DNA of 64,000 bases from Dermacoccus nishinomiyaensis (GTDB lineage Bacteria > Actinomycetota > Actinomycetes > Actinomycetales > Dermatophilaceae), in NCBI RefSeq assembly GCF_900447535.1, contig NZ_UFXX01000002.1:310001-374000 (forward strand). The letters are read 5' to 3'. Shown piece by piece: positions 9,337-16,853 of the stretch (its first letter is position 1; each line of letters starts with the position of its first letter). The notes under the pieces are model-generated. The model saw only the letters and a list, made by a program, of their open reading frames with translations. It was not told where the DNA came from and searched no databases. A program made the translations under genes and the position numbers.

Positions 9337-9551
9337 GCGAGGCAACCGAGAGCCCGCGCCCGACGATCCGGTTCGTCAGCGGCGCGCCGACCGACGAGGA
9401 GATCGCCGCCGTCACTGCTGTCGTCCTGGCGCGAGCGGCTGCGGCGTCGGGCACTGAATCACCCGCCCCGGTGCGTTCCATGTGGGGACGCCCCGCGCAC
9501 GTCCGCCACGCCCGTCCGCGCAGTTGGGCCGAATCGCGCCTGCCGCGCTGA
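9333..9551 (+). CDS. Acyl-CoA carboxylase epsilon subunit
   Basis: A 72-residue protein whose GTG start overlaps the beta-subunit stop (GTGA). The actinobacterial epsilon subunit binds and stabilises the alpha-beta carboxylase complex. The hallmarks are visible: an N-terminal beta strand [28 protein letters not shown] and the C-terminal tail [14 protein letters not shown] followed by SWAESRLPR (W-x-R-P ... W-x-x-S-x-LPR). Position directly behind the beta gene supports the call. Confidence 0.88.
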   Translation: MSEATESPRPTIRFVSGAPTDEEIAAVTAVVLARAAAASGTESPAPVRSMWGRPAHVRHARPRSWAESRLPR

Positions 9552-9574
9552 GGCTCGCCTTCGGCGGATGATCG

Positions 9575-9614
9575 TTGCCCGGAATCGCGTCAGAGATGCG
9601 GCGATTGCGGGCAA
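9575..9614. terminator. Terminator between epsilon subunit and MOSC gene
   Basis: 14-nt arms 9575-9588 and 9601-9614 pair with one mismatch around a 12-nt loop. Converging genes end on both sides, so it may be bidirectional. Confidence 0.6.
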
Positions 9615-9620
9615 TGACGC

Positions 9621-10535
9621 TCAGCGCAGCTTGGCTTCGAGCTTGGCCTGGTAGCGCGGCGCCAGCACGCCGGCCGCGACGACGCGTTCGATGATCGCGC
9701 GGGCACCGCCGGTGTAGGCGCGGAACACGTCGACGACGGTGACGCCGTGCTCGGGCATGTCGACGACGTCGACCATGTCGCCCGCCGTGATCGTTCCGGG
9801 CTCGACGACGCGGGTGTACGCGCCGGGCCGTCCGTGGTCGGTGAAGCGCTTGACCCAGTGCGGCTCGTCGATCGCCCAGGCGAAGGTTCGGCAGGGAACG
9901 CGGGGGCCGGTCACCTCGAGCAGCGCCGTGCCCATGCGCCAGCGGGTGCCGATGACGGCGTCGTCGACGCGGACGCCCCGCGTCGTGACGTTCTCGCCGA
10001 AGGCCCCGTCGGGAATCGAACGCCCCAGCTCGGCGCCCCAGTGGTCGAGCTCCTCACGCGCGACCACGTACACCGCCTGCTCGCTGCCCCCGTGATGCTC
10101 GAGATCACCGACGTGGTCACCGCTGACGCCGCTGCGACCACCCGCCTCGCGCGTGCCGGGGTCGGCGACGCCGATGCTCGCGACGGGTCGCTTGCGCATC
10201 CCCGTGAGGTGCTTCTTCGCATCCCACACCTCTGGTCGGCCGATCTGGACACCGACGACGACGAGCTCTCCACCTGCGGTGGGTGACGTGGCGTCGGCCC
10301 GCGCCGCTGAGGTGGAAGCCAAGTCCGTGGACGCCGCGGTGGAGCTCGCGGACTCCGCCGAGCCGGATGTCGGTGACGCGGCCGTCGTCGCGGTGGATTT
10401 CGCCTGCTCCTCCGAGCCCGATGCCGAGGCCTCGGCCGACGCCCTCTGCCCCGCTGCCGCTGCCTTCACAGCACCCGCCGCAGCGGGCCGGGCGTCAGGA
10501 TCGGCGTGAGATGGACTCATCGGCGGCGTCGTCAT
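9621..10535 (-). CDS. MOSC domain-containing protein (YiiM-like)
   Basis: 304 residues. Residues ~1-80 are an unusual Ala/Ser/Thr-rich, probably disordered extension; the MOSC beta-barrel follows (LVVVGVQIGRPEVW, then DHVGDLEHHGGSEQAVYVVAREELDHW, GAFGENVTTRGV, and VTGPRVPCRTFAWAI with the conserved Cys that can hold the molybdenum cofactor sulfur). Related YiiM/YcbX proteins use molybdenum cofactor to reduce N-hydroxylated bases. No reductase partner is adjacent. The start is chosen at the first ATG that avoids overlap with the divergent DUF885 gene; ATG at 10520 is equally possible because no clear ribosome-binding site is seen. Confidence 0.85.
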   Translation of the reverse strand: MTTPPMSPSHADPDARPAAAGAVKAAAAGQRASAEASASGSEEQAKSTATTAASPTSGSAESASSTAASTDLASTSAARADATSPTAGGELVVVGVQIGRPEVWDAKKHLTGMRKRPVASIGVADPGTREAGGRSGVSGDHVGDLEHHGGSEQAVYVVAREELDHWGAELGRSIPDGAFGENVTTRGVRVDDAVIGTRWRMGTALLEVTGPRVPCRTFAWAIDEPHWVKRFTDHGRPGAYTRVVEPGTITAGDMVDVVDMPEHGVTVVDVFRAYTGGARAIIERVVAAGVLAPRYQAKLEAKLR

Positions 10536-10585
10536 GGGCGTCAATGTACTTGCGCGCTGTGACGTGCGTCGCGTTGGATCGGTAC

Positions 10586-12274
10586 ATGAGCACCTCGAGC
10601 GAGCCCCGCGCCACGACCCGTCTCGACGAGATCGCGGACGGCTACCTCGACGCGTCCGTCGCGCTGTCGCCGATCGAGGCAACGGCGCTCGGCATCCCGG
10701 GCCAGGATCATCTGCTCGACGACTTCTCCCCCGACGGTTACGCGGCCGCGTCCGATCTGCGTCGCTCGACGTTGTCGGCGCTGCGCACCGCGTCGGCGCA
10801 GGACGACGTGGACGCCGTGACGCTCGCCGCGCTGCAGGAGCGCCTCGAGCTCGCCGAGGAGATCCATGACGCCGGCTACGACCTCGCCGACCTCAACGTC
10901 ATCGCGTCGCCGCTGCAGATGATGCGCGACACCTTCGACCTCATGCCGACCGACAGCGACGAGGACTGGGAGACGATCGCGCACCGGCTGCGCGCCGTCC
11001 CCGAGGCGCTCGACGGCTGGTTCGCGTCGCTCGATCACGCCGCGTCGCAGGGCATCGTCGCGGCGCAGCGCCAGATCGAACGCTGCAGCGAGCAATGCGC
11101 CGAGCACGGCGGACGCGACGGGTACTTCCTCTCGCTCGCCGAGCGCGCCGCCGTCGAGGGTGGTGGCGATGCCAGCGCGGTGCAGGACGAGGTGCGCGAG
11201 GCTGCCGCGCTCGCCGCGCGGGCCTACGCCGACGCAGGGGCGCGGCTGCGCGACGAACTGCTGCCGCGCGCGCCCGAGCACGACGGGGTGGGGCGTGAGC
11301 GGTACGCGCTGCACAGCCGCGAGTTCCTCGGCGCGCGAGTCGACCTCGAGGAGACCTACCGCTGGGGTCAGGACGAACTCGCGCGCATCACCGACGAGAT
11401 GTCGCGCCTCGCCGAACGCATCGCGCCCGGCGCCGGCGTCAAGGGCGCGATGGCCGCCCTCGACGCCGACGACGCGTACGCCCTGCACGGCACCGACGCG
11501 CTGCGCGCCTGGATGCAGGCGAGCGCCGACGCCGCCGTCAGCGCTCTGGCGGACACGCACTTCGACATCCCCGACCCGGTGCGTCGCATCGAGTGCATGA
11601 TCGCGCCCACGTCCTCGGGCGGCATCTACTACACCGGCCCGAGCGAGGATTTCTCCCGCCCCGGACGCATGTGGTGGGCGGTGCCGAAGGGCGTCGAACG
11701 GTTCGGCACGTGGCGCGAACTGACGACCGTCTACCACGAGGGCGTCCCCGGCCATCACCTGCAGATCGGGCAGACGATGTACCGCTCGGGCCTGCTCAAC
11801 CGGTGGCGCCGCATGGGGTCGTGGACATCCGGGCACGCGGAGGGCTGGGCCCTGTACGCCGAGCGCCTCATGGACGAGCTCGGCTTCCACACGGACGACG
11901 CCACCCGCCTCGGCATGCTCGACGGGCAGTCGCTGCGCGCCGCGCGCGTCATCGTCGACATCGGCGTGCACTGCGGTTTCGAGGCTCCCGCCGAGGTTGG
12001 TGGGGGCGCCTGGACGTACGACAAGGCGTGGGCATTCCTGTCGGCGCACGCCGACATGGCCGAGGGCTTCCTGCGCTTCGAGCTCGACCGCTACCTCGGC
12101 TGGCCGGGGCAGGCGCCGTCGTACTCGATCGGCGAGCGCCTGTGGCTGTCGCTGCGCGAGGAGACGCGTCGTCGCGAGGGCGCAGCCTTCGACCTCAAGG
12201 CCTTCCACCGTCGCGCCCTCGACATCGGCGGCGTCGGCCTCGACGTCCTGCGCGACGCCATCCTCGCCCCCTGA
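10586..12274 (+). CDS. DUF885 family protein (predicted zinc metallopeptidase)
   Basis: 562 residues. The family-defining motif TVYHEGVPGHHLQIGQ supplies an HExxxGHH-like zinc site, followed by SGHAEGWALYAERLMDELG with the third acidic/His ligand region; a mainly helical N-terminal half (LDEIADGYLDASVALSPIEATALGIPG) is typical. DUF885 proteins resemble thermostable carboxypeptidases in fold, but substrates are mostly unknown. No signal peptide, so cytoplasmic. ATG 10586 is used because the open upstream frame overlaps the divergent MOSC gene. The 19-bp repeat array begins at its stop codon. Confidence 0.85.
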   Translation: MSTSSEPRATTRLDEIADGYLDASVALSPIEATALGIPGQDHLLDDFSPDGYAAASDLRRSTLSALRTASAQDDVDAVTLAALQERLELAEEIHDAGYDLADLNVIASPLQMMRDTFDLMPTDSDEDWETIAHRLRAVPEALDGWFASLDHAASQGIVAAQRQIERCSEQCAEHGGRDGYFLSLAERAAVEGGGDASAVQDEVREAAALAARAYADAGARLRDELLPRAPEHDGVGRERYALHSREFLGARVDLEETYRWGQDELARITDEMSRLAERIAPGAGVKGAMAALDADDAYALHGTDALRAWMQASADAAVSALADTHFDIPDPVRRIECMIAPTSSGGIYYTGPSEDFSRPGRMWWAVPKGVERFGTWRELTTVYHEGVPGHHLQIGQTMYRSGLLNRWRRMGSWTSGHAEGWALYAERLMDELGFHTDDATRLGMLDGQSLRAARVIVDIGVHCGFEAPAEVGGGAWTYDKAWAFLSAHADMAEGFLRFELDRYLGWPGQAPSYSIGERLWLSLREETRRREGAAFDLKAFHRRALDIGGVGLDVLRDAILAP

Positions 12275-12277
12275 CCC

Positions 12278-12379
12278 ACCTGCGATTCCTATCCACCTTC
12301 GCGATTCGCGTCCCCATCGGCGAACCGCGTCCACCTTCGCGCCTCTGAGCGAATGTGAACGAAAAACGCAGATGGGGCG
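12278..12379. repeat. Palindromic intergenic array of 19-bp units (copy 1)
   Basis: Forward units at 12291-12309, 12310-12328 and 12329-12347 are degenerate copies of GTCCMCATYYGCGATTYYC. After a short centre the sequence continues with reverse-complement units to 12379 (12361-12379 is a clear one). A degenerate first unit overlaps the DUF885 stop. Same family as 32194-32250 and 33761-33934. The rest of the 12275-12469 gap holds only a possible TAGGCT hexamer (12421-12426). Confidence 0.75.
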
Positions 12380-12469
12380 GGCCCCATGCGTGCCTGACGG
12401 GGTGGGAGCGGGGGCGCCGGTAGGCTGGCGGCAAGCCGATGTCCCCAACCTTCGGAGCGCTACGCCACC

Positions 12470-14881
12470 ATGTCGCCCACCCAGTCGAGCCTCGCCACGA
12501 CCTCGCCCTACTCGATCGTCGCCGTCGACGCTGACGAGTTCGTCCGGACGATCCACGACGCGGGCGCGCGCGTGCCCGTCGAGCAGTCGCCCGAGTGGGC
12601 GCGCTACGACGATTCGCTGCCGGGCCGCCGTCACTGGCGCTACCTGCTCGTCCACGACGCCGCGGGCGCCCACGTCGCCGCACTGAGCCTGACGGAGTTC
12701 GCCGGCCGCGCGCTCGTGCAGCTGTGGGGCAAGTTCGCCCCGATCTGGCTGACGCACGCCGCGCCCAGCGCCGCTGAGGAGCGTGCCCTGCGCGACGCCC
12801 TGGCCGCGTACGTCAAGGCCGAGCACCCCAAGGCGGCACTCGTCCGCCTGCACGCCACGCACGCGGCGCCCGACCTCACCGAGCCGCTCACCGAGGTCTT
12901 CTACGACCGTACGCTCGTGCTCGACCTCTCGCTCAGCGAGGACGAGCTGATGGTGTCGATGTCGAAGAACGGCCGCCGTGACCTGCGGTACGGGCTCAAG
13001 AACGACGCCCTGGTCTTCACCGACGAGACGGGCATCAGCGAACAGGACTTCGCTGAGCAGGTCTTCCCCGTCTTCACCGAGACCGCCGAACGCGGCCACT
13101 TCGACCTGCGTCCCGCGCAGTTCTACTTCAACATGCTCTCCCAGCTCGGCCCCGACATCTGCCGCCTCTACACGGTGCGAGACACCTCTGCGGGCGGCGC
13201 CGTCGTCGCGTGGGCGCTCGTCACCATCTATGACGGCGAGGCGCGCTACTTCTACGCCGCGACGAGCGCGGCCGCCCGCAAGAGCTTCGCTGCCAACCGC
13301 ATGGTCTGGGAGTGCATGCTCGCGGCGAAGAGCCGCGGCGCGTCGACGTTCGACTTCATGGGTCTTGGCAGCGACCGCGCGCCCGCGCTCAGCTCGCTCG
13401 ACGGTTTCAAGCTCAAGTTCGGCAAGGACGGCGCGCGTGACGTCCCGGGCCCGTGGGATCTCGTCGTGCGCCCGCAGGTGCTCTCCGCGTACCGTGCGTC
13501 GACGAAGGCCAAGGCCCTCGTGCGTGACGCCCGCAGCAAGGGTCCGAGCACCGTTCACAGCCTGCCGTCGCGGACGATGCGCACCGCCTCGTGCGCCGCC
13601 ACCGCCCTCGCCGCGAAGGTCGCCGGCCCCGCACGCGGTGCGACGCCGGGTCAGGGCGGCACTCCCGCGGTGCTGCCGGTCGTGCTCGACTTCACCCTCT
13701 CGGGCTACGCCCTGGCGCGCGCGTTCCACGAGCGTTACGGCCTGACGAGCGTCCTCGTCGTCCCGTTCACGACGGGCGCGACGGCCGACTCAACGCTGTT
13801 CCACGACACGCGAGAACTCGGGTTCGCCGCGATCAACGACCACGACCTCGTCCTCACCGAGATCCGCCGTATCGCCGCTGAGAACCCCGATCTGACGATC
13901 ATTCCGCTGACGAACAACGACGGCTACGTGCAGTCGTTGTCGGCGAAGCGCGACACGCTCGGCACCAACGTCGTCGTGCCACACGAGAGCCCCGCGATGC
14001 TCGAGCGCATCTCCGACAAGAACCACTTCAACGCCGTCTGCGCCGAGGCGGGCGTCGCGACGCCGGGCACCGTCGTCCTCGACTTCGCCACCGGGCGCCC
14101 GAGCGCCGACGACGTCACCTTCCCCTACCCGATCATCGTCAAGCCCGCCGATTCGGCACTGCACAACGCCTTGTCGATGCCGGGCAAGAAGAAGCTGTAC
14201 GAGGTCGACTCGCGCGACGAGCTCGACGCGCTCATCACCCGCCTCGTCGACGCGGGCTTCACCGGCGAGATGCTCGCGCAGGATCTCATCCCCGGCGACG
14301 AGATCCTGTCGGTCACGATGTACCGCGCGAAGAACGGCGAGATCACGCTGGCGCGCACGTCGCGGGTGCTCCTGCAGGATCCGCGTCCGGCCTACCTCGG
14401 CATCCCCGACGTCCAGGTCGTGCAGGACATGCCCGACGTCGTCGAAGCCTCGCGCCGCATCCTCGAGACGGCCGACTATCACGGCTTCGCCAACCTCGAC
14501 GCCATCCGCGACCCGCGTGACGGTTCCGTCAAGTTCTTCGAGGTCAACCCGCGCTACGGACGCAACTGCTACTACGCCACCGGTTCGGGGGCGAACGTCG
14601 CCGAGCAGCTCGTCAGCGACCTCGTCGAGAACTCCCCCGTCACCGCGCCGGCGCCGTCCGACGACCTCGTCTACACCGTCCTGCCGCCGCAGACCATCGC
14701 GCGTCTGCTGCCGAAGGGCGCAGAGCGCGACGCCGCCGCGGCGCTCGTCAAGCGCGGACGCTGGGCCGACCCGCTCAAGTACGACGGGGAGCGCAACCCG
14801 AAGCACAAGGCGTACGCGCAGATCGCGGCGTGGAACCACGTGCGCGCCTACCGCGGCGCGCCGCGCATCGTCGGGGGCTGA
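12470..14881 (+). CDS. FemX-type aminoacyltransferase fused to an ATP-grasp (D-Asp ligase-like) domain
   Basis: 803 residues with two enzymes. Residues ~14-335 are a FemABX/peptidoglycan-bridge transferase (tandem GNAT folds): VPVEQSPEWARYDDSLPGRR, SMSKNGRRDLRYGLK (165-177), FYFNMLSQLGPDICRLYTV, AANRMVWECMLAAKSRGASTFDFMGLG. These load an amino acid from aminoacyl-tRNA onto the lipid-linked stem-peptide lysine. After a linker (340-400), residues ~400-803 form an ATP-grasp ligase: VVLDFTLSGYALARAFHERYG, SDKNHFNAVCAEAGVATP, IVKPADS (K558), and FFEVNPRYGRN (689-699, metal/ATP site), closest in layout to D-aspartate ligase. Inference: one polypeptide builds an L-amino-acid plus D-Asp/D-Glu interpeptide bridge. 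Domain calls are firm; substrates are not. Confidence 0.85.
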   Translation: MSPTQSSLATTSPYSIVAVDADEFVRTIHDAGARVPVEQSPEWARYDDSLPGRRHWRYLLVHDAAGAHVAALSLTEFAGRALVQLWGKFAPIWLTHAAPSAAEERALRDALAAYVKAEHPKAALVRLHATHAAPDLTEPLTEVFYDRTLVLDLSLSEDELMVSMSKNGRRDLRYGLKNDALVFTDETGISEQDFAEQVFPVFTETAERGHFDLRPAQFYFNMLSQLGPDICRLYTVRDTSAGGAVVAWALVTIYDGEARYFYAATSAAARKSFAANRMVWECMLAAKSRGASTFDFMGLGSDRAPALSSLDGFKLKFGKDGARDVPGPWDLVVRPQVLSAYRASTKAKALVRDARSKGPSTVHSLPSRTMRTASCAATALAAKVAGPARGATPGQGGTPAVLPVVLDFTLSGYALARAFHERYGLTSVLVVPFTTGATADSTLFHDTRELGFAAINDHDLVLTEIRRIAAENPDLTIIPLTNNDGYVQSLSAKRDTLGTNVVVPHESPAMLERISDKNHFNAVCAEAGVATPGTVVLDFATGRPSADDVTFPYPIIVKPADSALHNALSMPGKKKLYEVDSRDELDALITRLVDAGFTGEMLAQDLIPGDEILSVTMYRAKNGEITLARTSRVLLQDPRPAYLGIPDVQVVQDMPDVVEASRRILETADYHGFANLDAIRDPRDGSVKFFEVNPRYGRNCYYATGSGANVAEQLVSDLVENSPVTAPAPSDDLVYTVLPPQTIARLLPKGAERDAAAALVKRGRWADPLKYDGERNPKHKAYAQIAAWNHVRAYRGAPRIVGG

Positions 14882-14923
14882 CGCCGCACGCAGTCTGTCG
14901 CTCACCCACTCGCCGCCCGGTCG

Positions 14924-14955
14924 AGCCCGGCATCGGTCCTCACTGATGCCGGGCT
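14924..14955 (+). terminator. Terminator after the FemX-ATP-grasp gene
   Basis: 11-nt arms 14924-14934 and 14945-14955 are exact reverse complements around a 10-nt loop, 43 nt after the stop, followed by TCGTC. Confidence 0.65.
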
Positions 14956-15047
14956 TCGTCATGCTCGCGCCGGCCGCGCCACAACCCTCCCCGTCCGAGA
15001 CGCAACGAGAGCTGCATCACGTCGATGTGACCTGCATCATGTACAGT

Positions 15048-15074
15048 TTGGTCTGACCAATAATGGTCCGACCA
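15048..15074 (+). promoter_or_regulatory. Two tandem FadR/LldR-type operators upstream of lactate permease
   Basis: TTGGTCTGACCAA (15048-15060) and TGGTCCGACCA (15064-15074) are perfect palindromes with centres 15 bp apart. They fit the TNGT-N3-ACNA pattern described for GntR/FadR-family regulators of lactate genes. They sit 38 nt before the permease start, so a lactate-responsive repressor is the obvious candidate; no such regulator is encoded in this window. Confidence 0.65.
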
Positions 15075-15111
15075 AAGCTGAGCCAGCCTCCCCACCCCGC
15101 AAGGAGTCCGC

Positions 15112-16776
15112 GTGATCACCTACACCGCGACCCCCGACGCCGTCGGCGACAGCCTGGCGCTGTCCGCTCTCGTGGGCTCGTTGCCCCTCCTCACGTTCTT
15201 CGCGATGCTGTTGATCGCCAAGGCCAGCGCCTACGTCGCAGGCCTCGCGAGCCTCGTCGTCTCGCTCGTCATCGCCGTCGTCGCGTTCGGCATGCCGACA
15301 CACCTCGCCCTGCTGTCGGCGACACAGGGCGCCGTCTACGGTCTCGTGCCGATCGTGTGGATCGTCGTCATGGCGCTGTGGTTCTACCGGGTCACCGTCA
15401 TCTCGGGCCGCTTCAACGACCTGCGCTCGATCTTCGACGCGATCGGCGGCGGCGACATTCGCATCCAGGCCATGCTCATCGCGTTCTGCTTCGGCGGCCT
15501 TCTCGAGGCCCTCGCCGGGTTCGGCGCGCCGGTCGCCATCACGGCGACGATGGTGCTCGCCCTCGGGCTCAAGCCGCTCAAGACGGCCGTCGTGTGCCTC
15601 ATCGCGAACACGGCGCCGGTGGCGTTCGGCGCCGTCGCCATCCCGATCACGACCGCCGGGAACCTGACGGGCCTCGACCCCGCGCACATCGGTGCCGTCG
15701 TCGGCCACCAGGCACCGTTCTTCGCGATAGCCGTTCCCTTCTTCCTCATGATGATCATCGACGGCAAGCGCGGGCTCGTCCAGGCGTGGCCCGCTGCGCT
15801 CGTCACCGGTGGCGCGTTCGCGATCGCGCAGTGGTGGTGTTCGACGTACTTCTCGTACGAGTTGACGGACGTCGTCGCCTCGCTCGTCGGGCTCGCGGCC
15901 GCCATCGTCCTGCTGCGCTTCTGGAAGCCCAAGGGCGCCGACGACGTGCGTCGCAGCCTCGACATCGAAGCGCCCGTTCCCGCCGAGGCGCTCAGCGCCT
16001 CCCGCATCTGGATGGCCGTGCTGCCCTATCTGCTCGTCGTCGTCGTGTTCGGCATCGCGAAGCTGTGGAAGCTGGGCGTCGACATCCCTGCGAAGCTCAG
16101 CGCCACCGACGTCAAGATTCCCTGGCCGGGCCTCAACGGCGAGCTCGTCAACGCCAAGGGCAAGTCGATCTCCTCGACCGTCTACACGCTGCAGTGGCTG
16201 TCGAGCCCGGGCACGCTGCTGTTCCTCACCGGGCTCATGGTCGCGATCGTCTACTCCCTGCGTGACGGCGGCGGCCGCTTCCCGCTCACGCTGGGTGAGG
16301 CGTTCAAGGAGATCGGGCGTTGCTTCTACACGATGCGCTTCTCGGCGCTGACGATCGCGTCGGTGCTCGCGCTCGCCTACGTCATGAACTTCTCCGGCCA
16401 GACCATCGCGATCGGCACGTTCGTCGCCGGGCTGGGCGCGTGGTTCGCGTTCCTGTCGCCCGTGCTCGGCTGGGTCGGCACCGCCGTCACCGGCTCGGAC
16501 ACCTCGGCGAACGCCCTGTTCTCGACGCTGCAGCAGACGGCCGCGGAGAAGGCCGGGCTCGACCCGCACCTCATGACGGCGGCCAACACCTCCGGTGGAG
16601 TCGTCGGCAAGATGATCTCGCCACAGTCGCTGGCCATCGCGGCGACAGCCGTCGGCCTGCAGGGCAAGGAGTCGAAGATCTTCCGCGCCGTCGTGCTGTG
16701 GTCGCTCGGCATGCTGCTCGTGCTGTGCACGCTCGTCTACCTGCAGGCGCACGCCCTGTCGTGGATGCTGCCCTGA
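15112..16776 (+). CDS. lctP: L-lactate permease (LctP family)
   Basis: Proton-coupled lactate uptake across the cytoplasmic membrane. 554 residues with about 12-14 hydrophobic segments. Family segments are visible: FCFGGLLEALAGFGAPVAIT (around residues 124-143), ANTAPVAFGAVAIPITTAGNLTG, and near the C-terminus GWVGTAVTGSDTSANALFSTLQ and ANTSGGVVGKMISPQSLAIA. The GTG start has AAGGAG 5 nt upstream. Twin TGGTCnGACCA palindromes upstream suggest lactate-responsive repression. No lactate dehydrogenase gene is adjacent. Confidence 0.94.
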   Translation: MITYTATPDAVGDSLALSALVGSLPLLTFFAMLLIAKASAYVAGLASLVVSLVIAVVAFGMPTHLALLSATQGAVYGLVPIVWIVVMALWFYRVTVISGRFNDLRSIFDAIGGGDIRIQAMLIAFCFGGLLEALAGFGAPVAITATMVLALGLKPLKTAVVCLIANTAPVAFGAVAIPITTAGNLTGLDPAHIGAVVGHQAPFFAIAVPFFLMMIIDGKRGLVQAWPAALVTGGAFAIAQWWCSTYFSYELTDVVASLVGLAAAIVLLRFWKPKGADDVRRSLDIEAPVPAEALSASRIWMAVLPYLLVVVVFGIAKLWKLGVDIPAKLSATDVKIPWPGLNGELVNAKGKSISSTVYTLQWLSSPGTLLFLTGLMVAIVYSLRDGGGRFPLTLGEAFKEIGRCFYTMRFSALTIASVLALAYVMNFSGQTIAIGTFVAGLGAWFAFLSPVLGWVGTAVTGSDTSANALFSTLQQTAAEKAGLDPHLMTAANTSGGVVGKMISPQSLAIAATAVGLQGKESKIFRAVVLWSLGMLLVLCTLVYLQAHALSWMLP

Positions 16777-16853
16777 GTCACCTCATCCTCTGAGCCCCGC
16801 ATGACGGCCGGACGTATTCTGCGGATCCGCTCGCCATCCGCGACAATGTCGAC

